A stretch of 51,775 nucleotides of DNA, taken from the NCBI GenBank assembly GCA_049969475.1, contig JBMFOU010000025.1, positions 1-51,775 on the forward strand, in the 5' to 3' direction. The translations under genes and the position numbers were made by a program. The notes beneath the pieces were generated by a model that was given only the letters and a program-made list of their open reading frames with translations, ran no database searches and was not told the origin of the DNA. Positions 26,644 through 35,619 of the stretch are shown piece after piece. Position 1 is the first letter of the stretch. The number at the start of each line of letters is the position of its first letter. The DNA comes from UBA2030 sp049969475 (GTDB taxonomy: Bacteria > Bacteroidota > Bacteroidia > Bacteroidales > TTA-H9).

Positions 26644-27846
26644 ATGGAAAAGAAAAAAACCAAAGTAGCGGTAGGACTCTCAGGAGGGGTTGATTCGGCT
26701 GTGGCTGCCTGGCTATTGCAGCAGCAGGGCTACCAGGTCATTGCTATTTTTATGATCAACTGGCACGATACCACTGGCGTACTCGAAGGGGGCTGTCCGG
26801 CCGAGCACGATCTTGTGCTTGCCCGCCTGGTAGCCCGCCATCTGGGTATCGAATTGCATGTGGTCGACTTTAGCGAGCAATACAGCCGACGCGTGGTGGA
26901 ATATATGTTTGAAGGCTACCGCAGGGGCGTAACACCCAATCCTGATGTGTTGTGTAATCGCGAAATTAAATTCGACCCTTTCATACAAAAGGCCAAGGAA
27001 CTAGGAGCCGAATATTTTGCTACCGGCCATTATGCCCGCAGGGATACCATTGAGGTCAATGGAAAAACTATACACCGTCTCTTGGCAGGCCTCGACCCGG
27101 CAAAAGATCAAAGTTATTTTCTCTGTCAGCTAAGTCAGGAGCAACTACAGAATGTACTTTTCCCCGTAGGCGAACTCACCAAGCAAAGGGTTCGGGAAAT
27201 GGCTGTAGAAATCAACCTTCCGGTGGCTACGCGTAAGGACTCTCAGGGTATTTGTTTTGTGGGCAAGGTCGATCTCCCTGTTTTCCTTCAACAAAAACTA
27301 AAGCCCCGTTCGGGCGACATCATCGAAATACCTGTCAATTTTGCCTATCCCTCACTCCCTGAACTTGATATGGAAAATCCCGACACCGAGATTCTCAAAG
27401 CTTATACCACTGCCATCAGGTATCGCCCCACGGATGGAAGGGTTGTGGGCAGGCATAAGGGAGCGCACTATTTTACCATAGGGCAGCGCAAGGGTCTCAA
27501 TGTGGGTGGTAAGGCTGAACCTCTCTTTGTGCTGGCAACCGATGTGGACGATAACATGGTTTACACCGGCCAAGGACAAGGCCATCCCGGACTCTACAGA
27601 AAGGGACTATTTATCCGTCGTGAGGATGTGCATTGGATAAGGCTTGATTTGTCGGACGAAAGCACAGGTTACCGTGACTATATGGTTAGAATTAGATACA
27701 GGCAGCCTTTACAAAAAGCTCGGCTGTTCTTGAGGGAGGAGGGGATTTATATGATTTTTGATACACCCCAGCGTGGCATTACATCCGGGCAGTTTGCAGC
27801 CTGGTACACCGATGATGAATTGATAGGCTCTGGCGTTATTGCCTGA
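26644..27846 (+). CDS. mnmA: tRNA-specific 2-thiouridylase MnmA
   Basis: Puts sulfur on U34 of Lys, Glu and Gln tRNAs, using ATP and persulfide sulfur. The product is 400 aa; the ATG at 26644 is chosen over a TTG four codons upstream because it begins MEKKKTKVAVGLSGGVDSA directly. The PP-loop is SGGVDS (13-18). The catalytic cysteines are Cys104 (VLCNREIKF) and Cys204 (QGICFVGK). It is longer than the E. coli enzyme because of an insert of about 35-40 residues (around 230-268, NFAYPSLPELDMENPDTE) before GQRKGLNVGG, which I recall in other Bacteroidota copies. It is monocistronic; the next gene is on the other strand. Confidence 0.95.
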   Translation: MEKKKTKVAVGLSGGVDSAVAAWLLQQQGYQVIAIFMINWHDTTGVLEGGCPAEHDLVLARLVARHLGIELHVVDFSEQYSRRVVEYMFEGYRRGVTPNPDVLCNREIKFDPFIQKAKELGAEYFATGHYARRDTIEVNGKTIHRLLAGLDPAKDQSYFLCQLSQEQLQNVLFPVGELTKQRVREMAVEINLPVATRKDSQGICFVGKVDLPVFLQQKLKPRSGDIIEIPVNFAYPSLPELDMENPDTEILKAYTTAIRYRPTDGRVVGRHKGAHYFTIGQRKGLNVGGKAEPLFVLATDVDDNMVYTGQGQGHPGLYRKGLFIRREDVHWIRLDLSDESTGYRDYMVRIRYRQPLQKARLFLREEGIYMIFDTPQRGITSGQFAAWYTDDELIGSGVIA

Positions 27847-27853
27847 TGAGGAA

Positions 27854-28687
27854 TTATACCCAGTTCAATTCGTTCCGGATATAACTTTTAGCTAAAATGG
27901 TAACCTTGGTGCGGTTTTTAACACTAAAACGACGGGAAGCCACTTCGTGCGCAGGAGCTTGTTTTATCTTTTCGAATAGCTTCAGATAATATCGGAACGC
28001 CAGATAAACTCCCAGGCGGGCTGCTGGCTTCAACTGCACAATGCCTTTGTAGGCTTCGGCAAAATCGAAAGCTATATCGTTCTCAATTTTTCGCTTGTCT
28101 GCTTCTGTGAAATGGTCGAAGTCCACATGTGGGAAGTAAACCCTTCCGAGGCTAAGATAATCGGCCCGTATGTCGCGAAGAAAATTCACTTTTTGAAAAG
28201 CCTCACCCAGTTTACGAGCGTGGTATTTTAATTTCTCGTATTGTCCAGGGTTGTCGTAAGTAAAAACTTTCAGGCACATGAGGCCTACCACTTCGGCTGA
28301 ACCATAGATATAATCACGTAAGGTTTCAGTGTCGTGGATTTGGCGGTGAAGGTCCATTTCCATACTATGCAGGAAGGCCTCTATAAGATCGCGGTCGATA
28401 TTATATTTCCTTACAACCCATTGAAAACTATGTAGTACGGGATTGGTGCTGATGCCGGTTTCTATCGCTTCCCAGGTTTTCTGGGTGAAATCCTGCAACA
28501 AGTGTTTTTTATCAAAACGGTGAAACGTGTCCACGATTTCATCGGCCACTCTTACGAATCCATAGATGGCATAAATAGGGTCGCGATATTGGGGGGAAAG
28601 CATACGCACAGCCAACGAAAAGGAAGTGCTGTAGCGGCGCGTTATAAGCCGGCTGATTTGCAGACTGGTTTTATCAAAGAGTTCCAT
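27854..28687 (-). CDS. crtB: phytoene synthase
   Basis: Joins two geranylgeranyl diphosphates to give phytoene, the first carotenoid. The product is 277 aa. The two Asp-rich Mg sites are visible: DEIVD (49-53) and DIRAD (171-175), with YGSAEVVGLM (128-136) between them. It starts 14 nt before the end of crtI, so the two are translated from one message as crtI-crtB. Confidence 0.95.
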   Translation of the reverse strand: MELFDKTSLQISRLITRRYSTSFSLAVRMLSPQYRDPIYAIYGFVRVADEIVDTFHRFDKKHLLQDFTQKTWEAIETGISTNPVLHSFQWVVRKYNIDRDLIEAFLHSMEMDLHRQIHDTETLRDYIYGSAEVVGLMCLKVFTYDNPGQYEKLKYHARKLGEAFQKVNFLRDIRADYLSLGRVYFPHVDFDHFTEADKRKIENDIAFDFAEAYKGIVQLKPAARLGVYLAFRYYLKLFEKIKQAPAHEVASRRFSVKNRTKVTILAKSYIRNELNWV

Positions 28688-30155
28688 AGCGCTGGAGAAT
28701 TCGTTCGGTTACTAGTTTTGAACTGATGACGGCCATGGGAAGCCCAGTTCCTGGGACAGTACTGGCTCCCACGTAAAATACATTGCTAAATTCCTCGTCC
28801 ACATTGCGGGGGCGAAAAGCTCCGATTTGGTTGAGATCGTGAGCCAGTCCCAGGCCACTGCCGCGGTAGAGGTTAAAGGCATTCTGCCATTCGATGGGAG
28901 TTAGAACGGTTTTACTAACCAGGTTCTTTTCAATATCAAAACCTATTCGCTGCGAAAGATCTTTGAGAATGTTGGATGCTATGATGTCGCGGTCGCTCCA
29001 ATCGGGTTTGTAACGAAGATCCGGCACAGGGCAAAGAATAAATAGGTTTTCATGACCCTCGGGAGCTACATTCGGATTGGTTTTGCTCGGAACATTTACA
29101 TAATAATAAGGCTTATCAAGGGTAATACTATTTTTGAAAATTTTCGAGGCATATTCCTGAAAATTGGTTCCCAGAAAATAATTATGCTGTGCGAGCTTTG
29201 CTATGCGGCCTTTCACTCCTAAATACATGGTGAAAGGTCCTAATGTCCATTTTTCTTTATCGAGACGTTCGGGCTGGTATTTTTTCCTGCCAAATACCTT
29301 TCCTCTGAACCAGGCCGCGTCACTGTTAATTACGTATAGGTCGGCAGTCCACTTTTTCCCCTGGGAATCAAGCAGGGCCGATATTTTACCGTTTTGTGTT
29401 ACGAAACCCGTTATCTCGGTGTTGTAATGAATTTCAATGTTTTCCTCTTGCATTAATTGCAGAAGCCCTTCCACAATTTTGTACATGCCACCCTCTACGT
29501 TATAATAGCCGTCGTGCTTCATTTCTATATAGGAGAGCAGGGTATACACAGCCGGAGTATCGAAAGGCGTTGCTCCCAGAAAGAAAGCCACCAGCGAAAA
29601 AATTACTTTGGCTTCGTAGGAGGTGAAGTATCGGTTGAGCTCATTCCAAACATTCCGCAGCATAAGAGGGGCATGCTGCATGGGCACGGTAGTGAGGGCT
29701 GCCACATAACCCAGGATGGTGTTGAAATTGCGCTTTATAATACGGTATTCCACATCGTGGTATAACTTACCCGTTTTCTGAAGCAGGCGTTCCAGCTTCT
29801 CTTCCATATTGGGCTCTACATCACTGAATTCCTGGGCCAGCTTTTTTAAATCTTTGTATATGATGTAAAATCTGTCGCTTCCTGAAAAATTGACTGTATA
29901 GAGTGGATCGAGCTCTACAAAACGAAAAGGCATGGGTTTGCCGATGTAGTCGAAGAATTCGCGGAATTCGTAGCTCATGCTGAAAAAAGAAGGTCCGAAA
30001 TCGAAGGTGAAACCATCTTTTTTAAGCACATTGAGCCGACCTCCGGCCTGTTTGTATTTTTCTACTATCGTAACATCATAGCCATTTTTGCGTAGCCTGA
30101 GGGCTGTTGTAAGGCCTCCCAGTCCGGCTCCCACTACCAGTGCGGTTCGATTCAT
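28674..30155 (-). CDS. crtI: phytoene desaturase
   Basis: FAD-dependent desaturase that converts phytoene stepwise to lycopene or a related polyene. The product is 493 aa. The Rossmann FAD motif is VVGAGLGGLTTALRLR (7-22) with the VEKYKQAGGRL segment; the C-terminal signature is FYVGASTVPGTGLPMAVIS. It is divergent from crtD across an 85-nt gap that carries an inverted repeat touching its start codon, and it overlaps crtB by 14 nt. Confidence 0.94.
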   Translation of the reverse strand: MNRTALVVGAGLGGLTTALRLRKNGYDVTIVEKYKQAGGRLNVLKKDGFTFDFGPSFFSMSYEFREFFDYIGKPMPFRFVELDPLYTVNFSGSDRFYIIYKDLKKLAQEFSDVEPNMEEKLERLLQKTGKLYHDVEYRIIKRNFNTILGYVAALTTVPMQHAPLMLRNVWNELNRYFTSYEAKVIFSLVAFFLGATPFDTPAVYTLLSYIEMKHDGYYNVEGGMYKIVEGLLQLMQEENIEIHYNTEITGFVTQNGKISALLDSQGKKWTADLYVINSDAAWFRGKVFGRKKYQPERLDKEKWTLGPFTMYLGVKGRIAKLAQHNYFLGTNFQEYASKIFKNSITLDKPYYYVNVPSKTNPNVAPEGHENLFILCPVPDLRYKPDWSDRDIIASNILKDLSQRIGFDIEKNLVSKTVLTPIEWQNAFNLYRGSGLGLAHDLNQIGAFRPRNVDEEFSNVFYVGASTVPGTGLPMAVISSKLVTERILQRYGTL

Positions 30156-30188
30156 TTGTTTAAAATATATAGTTGTAGGTTAAACAAA
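30155..30188. repeat. inverted repeat in the crtI/crtD intergenic region
   Basis: Arms TTTGTTTAA and TTAAACAAA (9 bp, perfect) separated by 16 nt. The left arm touches the crtI start codon, so a protein bound here would block crtI and could also act on crtD. A candidate operator for a carotenoid regulator; no such regulator gene is in the window. Confidence 0.45.
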
Positions 30189-30240
30189 ATGTCTTCAAAA
30201 AAGTTTACTTTTAGACAAGTTAAAATATTAAGAAACGCGA

Positions 30241-31695
30241 ATGAATTCAAATACCCTGAGGGCAATCATCATAGGGGCAGGGGTGGCTGGTTTGGCCTCG
30301 GCAATTCGGCTAGCCCGACGGGGTTTTTCTGTTGGGGTTCTTGAGGCAGGTGCTTTACCGGGAGGTAAAATGTCGGAAATCCGACGGGATGGATTTAGGT
30401 TCGATACCGGTCCTTCCCTCTTTACACTCCCTCATCTGGTGGCTGAATTATTGGATGATGTTTTCTATGAAAAATACCATAGGCTTGAACTTGTTACCCG
30501 CTATTTCTGGGACGACGGAATAGTTTTAAATGCCTGGGCCCGTCCGGAGCAGTTTGCTGCAGAAATGGAAACAGTGCTTGGAGTGCCTGCCCGCCAGGTT
30601 CTGAGTTACCTTGATGAAGCGAGATTTCTCTATGAGCACACCGAGCAAATGTTTATATTTAACCCAGTGAATCAAGTTCGTACTTTGCTTTCAAGAACTG
30701 GTCTAAAAGCCCTAAGAGCCTTGCCCAAACTGAAAGCTTTTCGTAGCCTTCACCATGAAAATCTTCGCTGGTTTAGTCATCCTAAGGCAGTTCAGCTTTT
30801 CGACCGCTTTGCCACCTACAATGGTTCCAATCCTTACCTGGCTCCGGCCACCCTTCGTATGATACCCCACCTGGAGCACAATCTGGGTGTTTGGTTTCCC
30901 AAGGAAGGAATGCATCAGATTGCCCGCGACCTTGAATCGAAGGCACGTAGCCTGGGGGCAGCGTTTTATTATGAAGAGCCGGCCATTGAAATACTTTTCG
31001 AAGGCTCTAAGGCTACAGCAGTAAAGACTGAAAAACGTACCCTCCAGGCCGACCTGGTAATAAGCGATGTAGACATTTCCCGGGTTTACCATGGGCTCAT
31101 ACCGGGCAGGCCTTTGCCCCTGCGTTATGCCACCCGGCCACTCTCAACCTCTGCAATCATATTTTATTGGGGTATACGTCGAACCTCTCCCCAGCTCGAT
31201 TTGCACAATATTCTTTTCACAACAGACTATCGTCGGGAGTTTGATGCACTCACTCAGGGAACCCTGGCTGACGACCTTACCGTTTATATCTTCATTTCAT
31301 CCAAAGTTGTTAAAGCAGACGCCCCGGAGGGCTGCGAAAACTGGTTTGTCATGGTTAACGCCCCTCACGACCGTGGGCAGGATTGGGTGGCCCTGAGGCT
31401 GAAAGCCCGGAGTGTTATTCTTCAGAAAATTCAAAGAGTCCTGGGAATCGATTTAACCTCAGACATCGTTTTTGAGGAATTTGCTGACCCTCCTTTAATC
31501 TCTCAGCGCACCGGCTCTGGGAAGGGTGCTCTCTACGGTATAGCTTCCAACGACCCCATGTCGGCTTTTATGCGACATCCTAATCAGGTAAGGAATTTTA
31601 AGAATCTTTACTTTGTTGGAGGCAGCGTGCATCCGGGTGGAGGTATACCCCTGTGTCTTGCTTCTGCACAAATAGTAGATAAACTCATCAAGTGA
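30241..31695 (+). CDS. crtD: carotenoid 3,4-desaturase-like FAD enzyme (CrtD/CrtI family)
   Basis: FAD-dependent oxidoreductase of the phytoene desaturase superfamily, 484 aa. The FAD motif is IIGAGVAGLASAIRLARRG (10-28) and the C-terminal block is YFVGGSVHPGGGIPLCLAS. A separate crtI and a cruF-like hydratase directly downstream favour CrtD, which desaturates the 3,4 (3',4') bond of a 1-hydroxycarotenoid, but CrtI-like or ketolase roles cannot be excluded. The stop overlaps the start of the next gene (TGATG). Confidence 0.85.
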   Translation: MNSNTLRAIIIGAGVAGLASAIRLARRGFSVGVLEAGALPGGKMSEIRRDGFRFDTGPSLFTLPHLVAELLDDVFYEKYHRLELVTRYFWDDGIVLNAWARPEQFAAEMETVLGVPARQVLSYLDEARFLYEHTEQMFIFNPVNQVRTLLSRTGLKALRALPKLKAFRSLHHENLRWFSHPKAVQLFDRFATYNGSNPYLAPATLRMIPHLEHNLGVWFPKEGMHQIARDLESKARSLGAAFYYEEPAIEILFEGSKATAVKTEKRTLQADLVISDVDISRVYHGLIPGRPLPLRYATRPLSTSAIIFYWGIRRTSPQLDLHNILFTTDYRREFDALTQGTLADDLTVYIFISSKVVKADAPEGCENWFVMVNAPHDRGQDWVALRLKARSVILQKIQRVLGIDLTSDIVFEEFADPPLISQRTGSGKGALYGIASNDPMSAFMRHPNQVRNFKNLYFVGGSVHPGGGIPLCLASAQIVDKLIK

Positions 31696-32345
31696 TGCAT
31701 TTTTTAGAAAAACTGAGAGCTCGCTCAAACAACATCCTTTGGCTGATGGCAGCTTTGTATTTTGTAGGAATTATTGGATTATCATGGCTTGGTCATATTC
31801 CTGCTGTATGGTATGCCACGGGGCCATTTTTGCTTATGAATGGATTCGTTTTGTGGTTTTTTTATGAAAATGCCCGTGTAAAAGATATACTTCCCCTTGC
31901 GTTTGCTTATTTCGCTGGTTTTGGAACCGAAGTATTGGGCACCCAAACAGGATGGCCTTTTGGCAGCTATATTTATGGTGATGTTTTGGGTCCAGCCCTC
32001 TGGAATACCCCATTACTCATTGGTTTCAACTGGCTGATGCTTACTTACCTGGTTTGGTCCTGGTTGCTGGGGCTGGGATTCTCCAGGCATTGGGCGGTTC
32101 CTGTGGGTGCCCTTGTTTTGGTGGCCTACGATTGGGTATTGGAGCCCGTGGCTATTTATGCAGGGATGTGGACCTGGAGTGGAGGTAAGCCTCCCTTGCA
32201 AAATTATCTCGGCTGGTTTGGGCTAGCTGTCATTATATTGGCTTTCTATAACCTGACAGGCTTCCATCCCCGCAACAGGATGGCTTCCTGGATCCTTTTG
32301 TTTCAATGGGTCTTTTTTGCATCTTTACGTCTGGTAATCGCTTGA
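31695..32345 (+). CDS. cruF: carotenoid 1,2-hydratase (CruF, DUF422)
   Basis: Integral membrane protein of 216 aa with about six or seven hydrophobic helices. The DUF422/CruF signature is seen in AGFGTEVLGTQTGWPFGSY and the YDWVLEPVAIYAGMWTW segment. CruF adds water to the terminal double bond of lycopene-type ends, giving the hydroxyl group that glycosylation needs. The ATG overlaps the crtD stop; the next gene begins 4 nt after the TGA. Confidence 0.88.
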   Translation: MHFLEKLRARSNNILWLMAALYFVGIIGLSWLGHIPAVWYATGPFLLMNGFVLWFFYENARVKDILPLAFAYFAGFGTEVLGTQTGWPFGSYIYGDVLGPALWNTPLLIGFNWLMLTYLVWSWLLGLGFSRHWAVPVGALVLVAYDWVLEPVAIYAGMWTWSGGKPPLQNYLGWFGLAVIILAFYNLTGFHPRNRMASWILLFQWVFFASLRLVIA

Positions 32346-32349
32346 AATA

Positions 32350-32973
32350 ATGATAGAAGCTAGACATAGTTATTGGAGATCAGTGCTTTTTGACGGGTTT
32401 GTTCGGGTCCTACTTAGTTGGTATTTTAGAGAAGTTAAGATAGTAGGTGATTATGTTCCCCGTTCAGCAAGCACAATGCTTATTTCCAATCACTTCAGTT
32501 GGTGGGATGGCTTCTTTGCCTGGTATCTCAACCAAAAACTTATTCATCGACGTATTTATGTGATGATGCTCGAAGAGCAGCTTAAAATCCGTCCTTTTTT
32601 TGCCAGGGTAGGGGCCTTTGGGATAAAAACCGGTCGCCGGGAGGTGATGAAGGCAATCCGTTACTCTGCTGATGTGCTGAGTCAACCGGGTAATTTGCTG
32701 GTCATGTTTCCCCAGGGAATCATTCAGAGCCAGCATCGCTCCTATCTTAATTTTCAACGAGGGGTGGAGGAAATCTTGAAGGGGTGTAGCCCTGCACCTG
32801 ACTTACTTTTTTGCGCCACTCTGGTGGATTATTATTCTTTCCGTCGTCCTTCACTTACCATGCATCTGAGGAGTTTTGAGATGCCTGGGGCAGATAAACG
32901 CACGCTGGAATCGGCTTTTAATGAGCATCTGGCTTTAGCACGTAACGCACAGGATGGCCTATGGATTTCCTGA
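32350..32973 (+). CDS. PlsC-like acyltransferase, probably carotenoid glycoside acylation
   Basis: Membrane-associated acyltransferase of 207 aa with the HX4D motif (His48 to Asp53 in NHFSWWDG) and a FPQG block where FPEG is usual. In green sulfur bacteria (CruD) and other carotenoid clusters an acyltransferase beside a glycosyltransferase esterifies the sugar; that role is inferred here from context. It overlaps the glycosyltransferase start by 13 nt. It could also acylate phospholipid. Confidence 0.8.
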   Translation: MIEARHSYWRSVLFDGFVRVLLSWYFREVKIVGDYVPRSASTMLISNHFSWWDGFFAWYLNQKLIHRRIYVMMLEEQLKIRPFFARVGAFGIKTGRREVMKAIRYSADVLSQPGNLLVMFPQGIIQSQHRSYLNFQRGVEEILKGCSPAPDLLFCATLVDYYSFRRPSLTMHLRSFEMPGADKRTLESAFNEHLALARNAQDGLWIS

Positions 32974-34061
32974 ATATTCTGACAGCTTGGGTAGTGGCAT
33001 TCTTCCTTGTCCGGACAGGCGTGTTGGTTTACAACTACCTCACCTGGCCCGTGTTGCAAAAATCTTCCTGCACCCATGAAGAGCTCGTATCCGTGCTCAT
33101 TCCGGCCCGCAACGAAGAGCAAAATATGGGTTGGCTGCTGGAGGATCTCTTTTACCAGGATTACAAAAATCTGGAAATACTAGTCTACGACGATATGTCG
33201 GAAGACAGGACGAGGGAAGTTGTAGCAAAGCATTCGGCCAGGGATGCGCGCATCCGCCTATTAAGGGGTGAGACACTCCCCCAGGGCTGGCTGGGGAAGA
33301 ACCATGCATGTCACCAATTGTCGCTGGAAGCCCGGGGCCATTTTTTGCTTTTTCTGGATGCTGATGTAAGGCTTCATCCTGCTGCTATAGCGTCTGCTAT
33401 GAGTTATTTGAAAAGCAATCAGTTGGACGCTTTGTCTGTTTTCCCTACGCAGATAATGAAGACAAGGGGAGAGCGGGCTGTGGTTCCTCTCATGCTCTGG
33501 GTGTTGCTAACCTTGCTGCCTTTGCCCCTGGTCACCCGTTCTCGTTTTTCATCGTTGGCAGCAGCCAATGGTCAGTTTTTTCTGTACAAGGCCCATTCGT
33601 ATCATACCTATCGTTGGCATCAGCTTTTCAGAGGACACCGGGTAGAAGATGTGGCCATAGCCCGTGCCTTGAAAAAACAAGGACTTCGACTGGCTACCTT
33701 ATTGGGTAATCGGCTGATAAATTGTAGAATGTATGTAGGTTACCCGCAGGCTTTGCAGGGATTTGCCAAAAATTTCCCTTACTTTTTTGGCAACAATAAG
33801 GGCTTGATGTATGTTTTTATACTTGTGAGTTCATTCGGATGGATACTCCCAGTTATAGTTTGGCCATGGATAGTCTGGGTGCCTCTCCTACTGCTTCTTG
33901 TATTGCAACGATGCTTCTTGGCCCGCTTAACATCAGAATCATGCAGGAAAACATGGGGAGATGTATTCATTCAGCAAGCTGCGCTAATACATCTTGCTTT
34001 TTATATTGCCACTCTCAATTCCAGAGGTGGTTTGAGTTGGAAAGACCGTAAAATTCAATAA
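32961..34061 (+). CDS. family 2 glycosyltransferase, probable carotenoid glycosylation (CruC/CruG-like)
   Basis: Glycosyltransferase of 366 aa, anchored by an N-terminal hydrophobic segment (about 5-25) and two or three near the C-terminus (about 265-315). The GT2 fold is shown by VLIPARNEEQNMG, YDDMSEDRT and the metal site LDADVRLHP. Its place after cruF and with an acyltransferase suggests it adds a sugar to the hydroxyl made by CruF; this is inference from gene order. Confidence 0.85.
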   Translation: MDFLNILTAWVVAFFLVRTGVLVYNYLTWPVLQKSSCTHEELVSVLIPARNEEQNMGWLLEDLFYQDYKNLEILVYDDMSEDRTREVVAKHSARDARIRLLRGETLPQGWLGKNHACHQLSLEARGHFLLFLDADVRLHPAAIASAMSYLKSNQLDALSVFPTQIMKTRGERAVVPLMLWVLLTLLPLPLVTRSRFSSLAAANGQFFLYKAHSYHTYRWHQLFRGHRVEDVAIARALKKQGLRLATLLGNRLINCRMYVGYPQALQGFAKNFPYFFGNNKGLMYVFILVSSFGWILPVIVWPWIVWVPLLLLLVLQRCFLARLTSESCRKTWGDVFIQQAALIHLAFYIATLNSRGGLSWKDRKIQ

Positions 34062-34076
34062 AACGTTATACTCGTG

Positions 34077-34835
34077 ATGAGACCCTTCCTTATTGTTTTG
34101 TTTTTGTTGACTTTAATTAAGCTACCGGCACAAAGCCCCGACCAGCTTCGAAGCCAGCTCAGGGCAAGTTATGCTGCGGGTCGTATGAATGAATGGGAGG
34201 GCCTTATTCGTCAGTTGGAAAAGGGGTATGAGACTTCCCGTAATATATTATGGCTTGAAGAGTTGGCCTGGGCTGAATATGGTTATACAGCCTATCTGCT
34301 TCATGCCCGGCAGGAGAAAAAAGCTGAGCAATACCTTAAATCTGCGCTAGCCCATGCTGAGCTTCTCCTGGAGCTCCGGCCCGGCTCTGGTGGTTATTTG
34401 GCCCTTAAATCCTCCCTCACGGCTTTCCGGATAAGCCTTCGTCCCTTATCAGCTCCTTTTCTCGGTCCTCGCTCTGCCCGTTTGATGGATGAAGCCATGG
34501 CTGCCGATGCAACCGATCCCCGGGTTCTTACCGAAAAAGGCCTGGCCCGGTTTTACGCCCCCTCCTGGGCCGGAGGTAACCCTGAAGAGGCTGTCAAGTT
34601 ATTTAGGACTGCAGCCAGTAGGGTACCTACTTCCAATGAATTTCTGAGAAAAAGTTGGTACTATCTTCATCTCATGGTTTCTTTGGGTCAAAGTCTTCAG
34701 AAAACCAACCGAAATGCTGAGGCCGTAACTCTTTATCAAAACTTGCTGAAAGAAGAGCCTTCATTTGAGTGGGTTAAGAATGAATTGCTTCCCCAGGCGA
34801 TGTCGTCTTTGAAAAATCAGAAATCGGGAACGTAA
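34077..34835 (+). CDS. TPR-like protein of unknown function in the carotenoid operon
   Basis: 252 aa with a cleavable signal peptide (ending KLPAQ), so periplasmic or exported. The body is helical, with TPR-like repeats (EEAVKLFRTAASRVPTSNEF and EAVTLYQNLLKEEPSFEWV). No catalytic motif is seen. It begins 15 nt after the glycosyltransferase stop and is the last gene of the operon. Such a protein could hold or organise the biosynthetic enzymes, but no function is known. Its end overlaps the convergent CPBP gene by 19 nt. Confidence 0.75.
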   Translation: MRPFLIVLFLLTLIKLPAQSPDQLRSQLRASYAAGRMNEWEGLIRQLEKGYETSRNILWLEELAWAEYGYTAYLLHARQEKKAEQYLKSALAHAELLLELRPGSGGYLALKSSLTAFRISLRPLSAPFLGPRSARLMDEAMAADATDPRVLTEKGLARFYAPSWAGGNPEEAVKLFRTAASRVPTSNEFLRKSWYYLHLMVSLGQSLQKTNRNAEAVTLYQNLLKEEPSFEWVKNELLPQAMSSLKNQKSGT

Positions 34836-35443
34836 AAATAATGCCCAAATCCAATGGTATACATGAGGTTTCCGTAGAGGGCATGCTCTAAAACGACAAC
34901 CCACAGTGAACCCGTATGACGGTAGGTTTGATACCAGAACAGGCCAGTAAGAACACCGCCCATTACCGCTGCGGGATTGTGAAAAATAAGGTGCAATATC
35001 CCGAACAATAAGGCATTGATGAGCATGGCCATGTTTTCGTTGGAGAAAAGCAAGCGAAATCTAAACTGGAAATAGGTTCGATAGATGATTTCCTGAGGTA
35101 GAGCCGAAAAAATGGGATAGAATATCATGATAGCCAGCCAGAGCCTGGGATGCGTGCGTGGCAGAATCAGAAAATTCTCGGGTTCAAAGAAGGCCATATA
35201 AAGCGTAAGTAGGGTTGTAACAATTGCAAACCTCCATAAAATAGTTCTGCGGTAAGTTCCCAAACGAAGTCGGAATGCCTCCGTTGGAAAATTACCTGAA
35301 AAAGCCATGATAAGCAGCACATAGGTGAGCCCGGCCAGCAAGGCCAGAAATTTGGGCCCACTTATCCATCCTGCAGCATAAACCAGGGGAAATAGCACAA
35401 ATATAACCAGTAGCTCCAGGTAGCGAATGATACGTTGGCTCAT
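34817..35443 (-). CDS. CPBP-family intramembrane protein (CAAX protease-like)
   Basis: Membrane protein of 208 aa with about six to eight helices. The CPBP signature is present but altered: PQEIIYR (Gln117, Glu118, Arg122) replaces the usual EExxxR, while His151 (GILHLIFH) and His187 (LEHALYG) are kept. CPBP proteins are mostly putative proteases or have other membrane roles; with the first Glu replaced, protease activity is uncertain. It is convergent with the carotenoid operon and has its own TACCTTTG box 16 nt before the ATG. Confidence 0.82.
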   Translation of the reverse strand: MSQRIIRYLELLVIFVLFPLVYAAGWISGPKFLALLAGLTYVLLIMAFSGNFPTEAFRLRLGTYRRTILWRFAIVTTLLTLYMAFFEPENFLILPRTHPRLWLAIMIFYPIFSALPQEIIYRTYFQFRFRLLFSNENMAMLINALLFGILHLIFHNPAAVMGGVLTGLFWYQTYRHTGSLWVVVLEHALYGNLMYTIGFGHYFYVPDF

Positions 35444-35459
35444 ATTTATTCCCTTCAGG

Positions 35460-35467
35460 CAAAGGTA
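35460..35467 (-). promoter_or_regulatory. -7 box for the CPBP gene
   Basis: Minus strand TACCTTTG, an exact TAnnTTTG match, 16 nt before the ATG at 35443. Confidence 0.55.
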
Positions 35468-35619
35468 GCATATCTGGGGATTTTAATGTATTGCCCGGGT
35501 TTCTATTCCCTACAGAACCCTCCCTTTATTTTTACAACTTTAATCCTCATTTTTTATTTAATTGAAATTCAGGGATACGATTTTATTAATTTAGCACCTC
35601 GTAGCTAACAGAAACCTAT

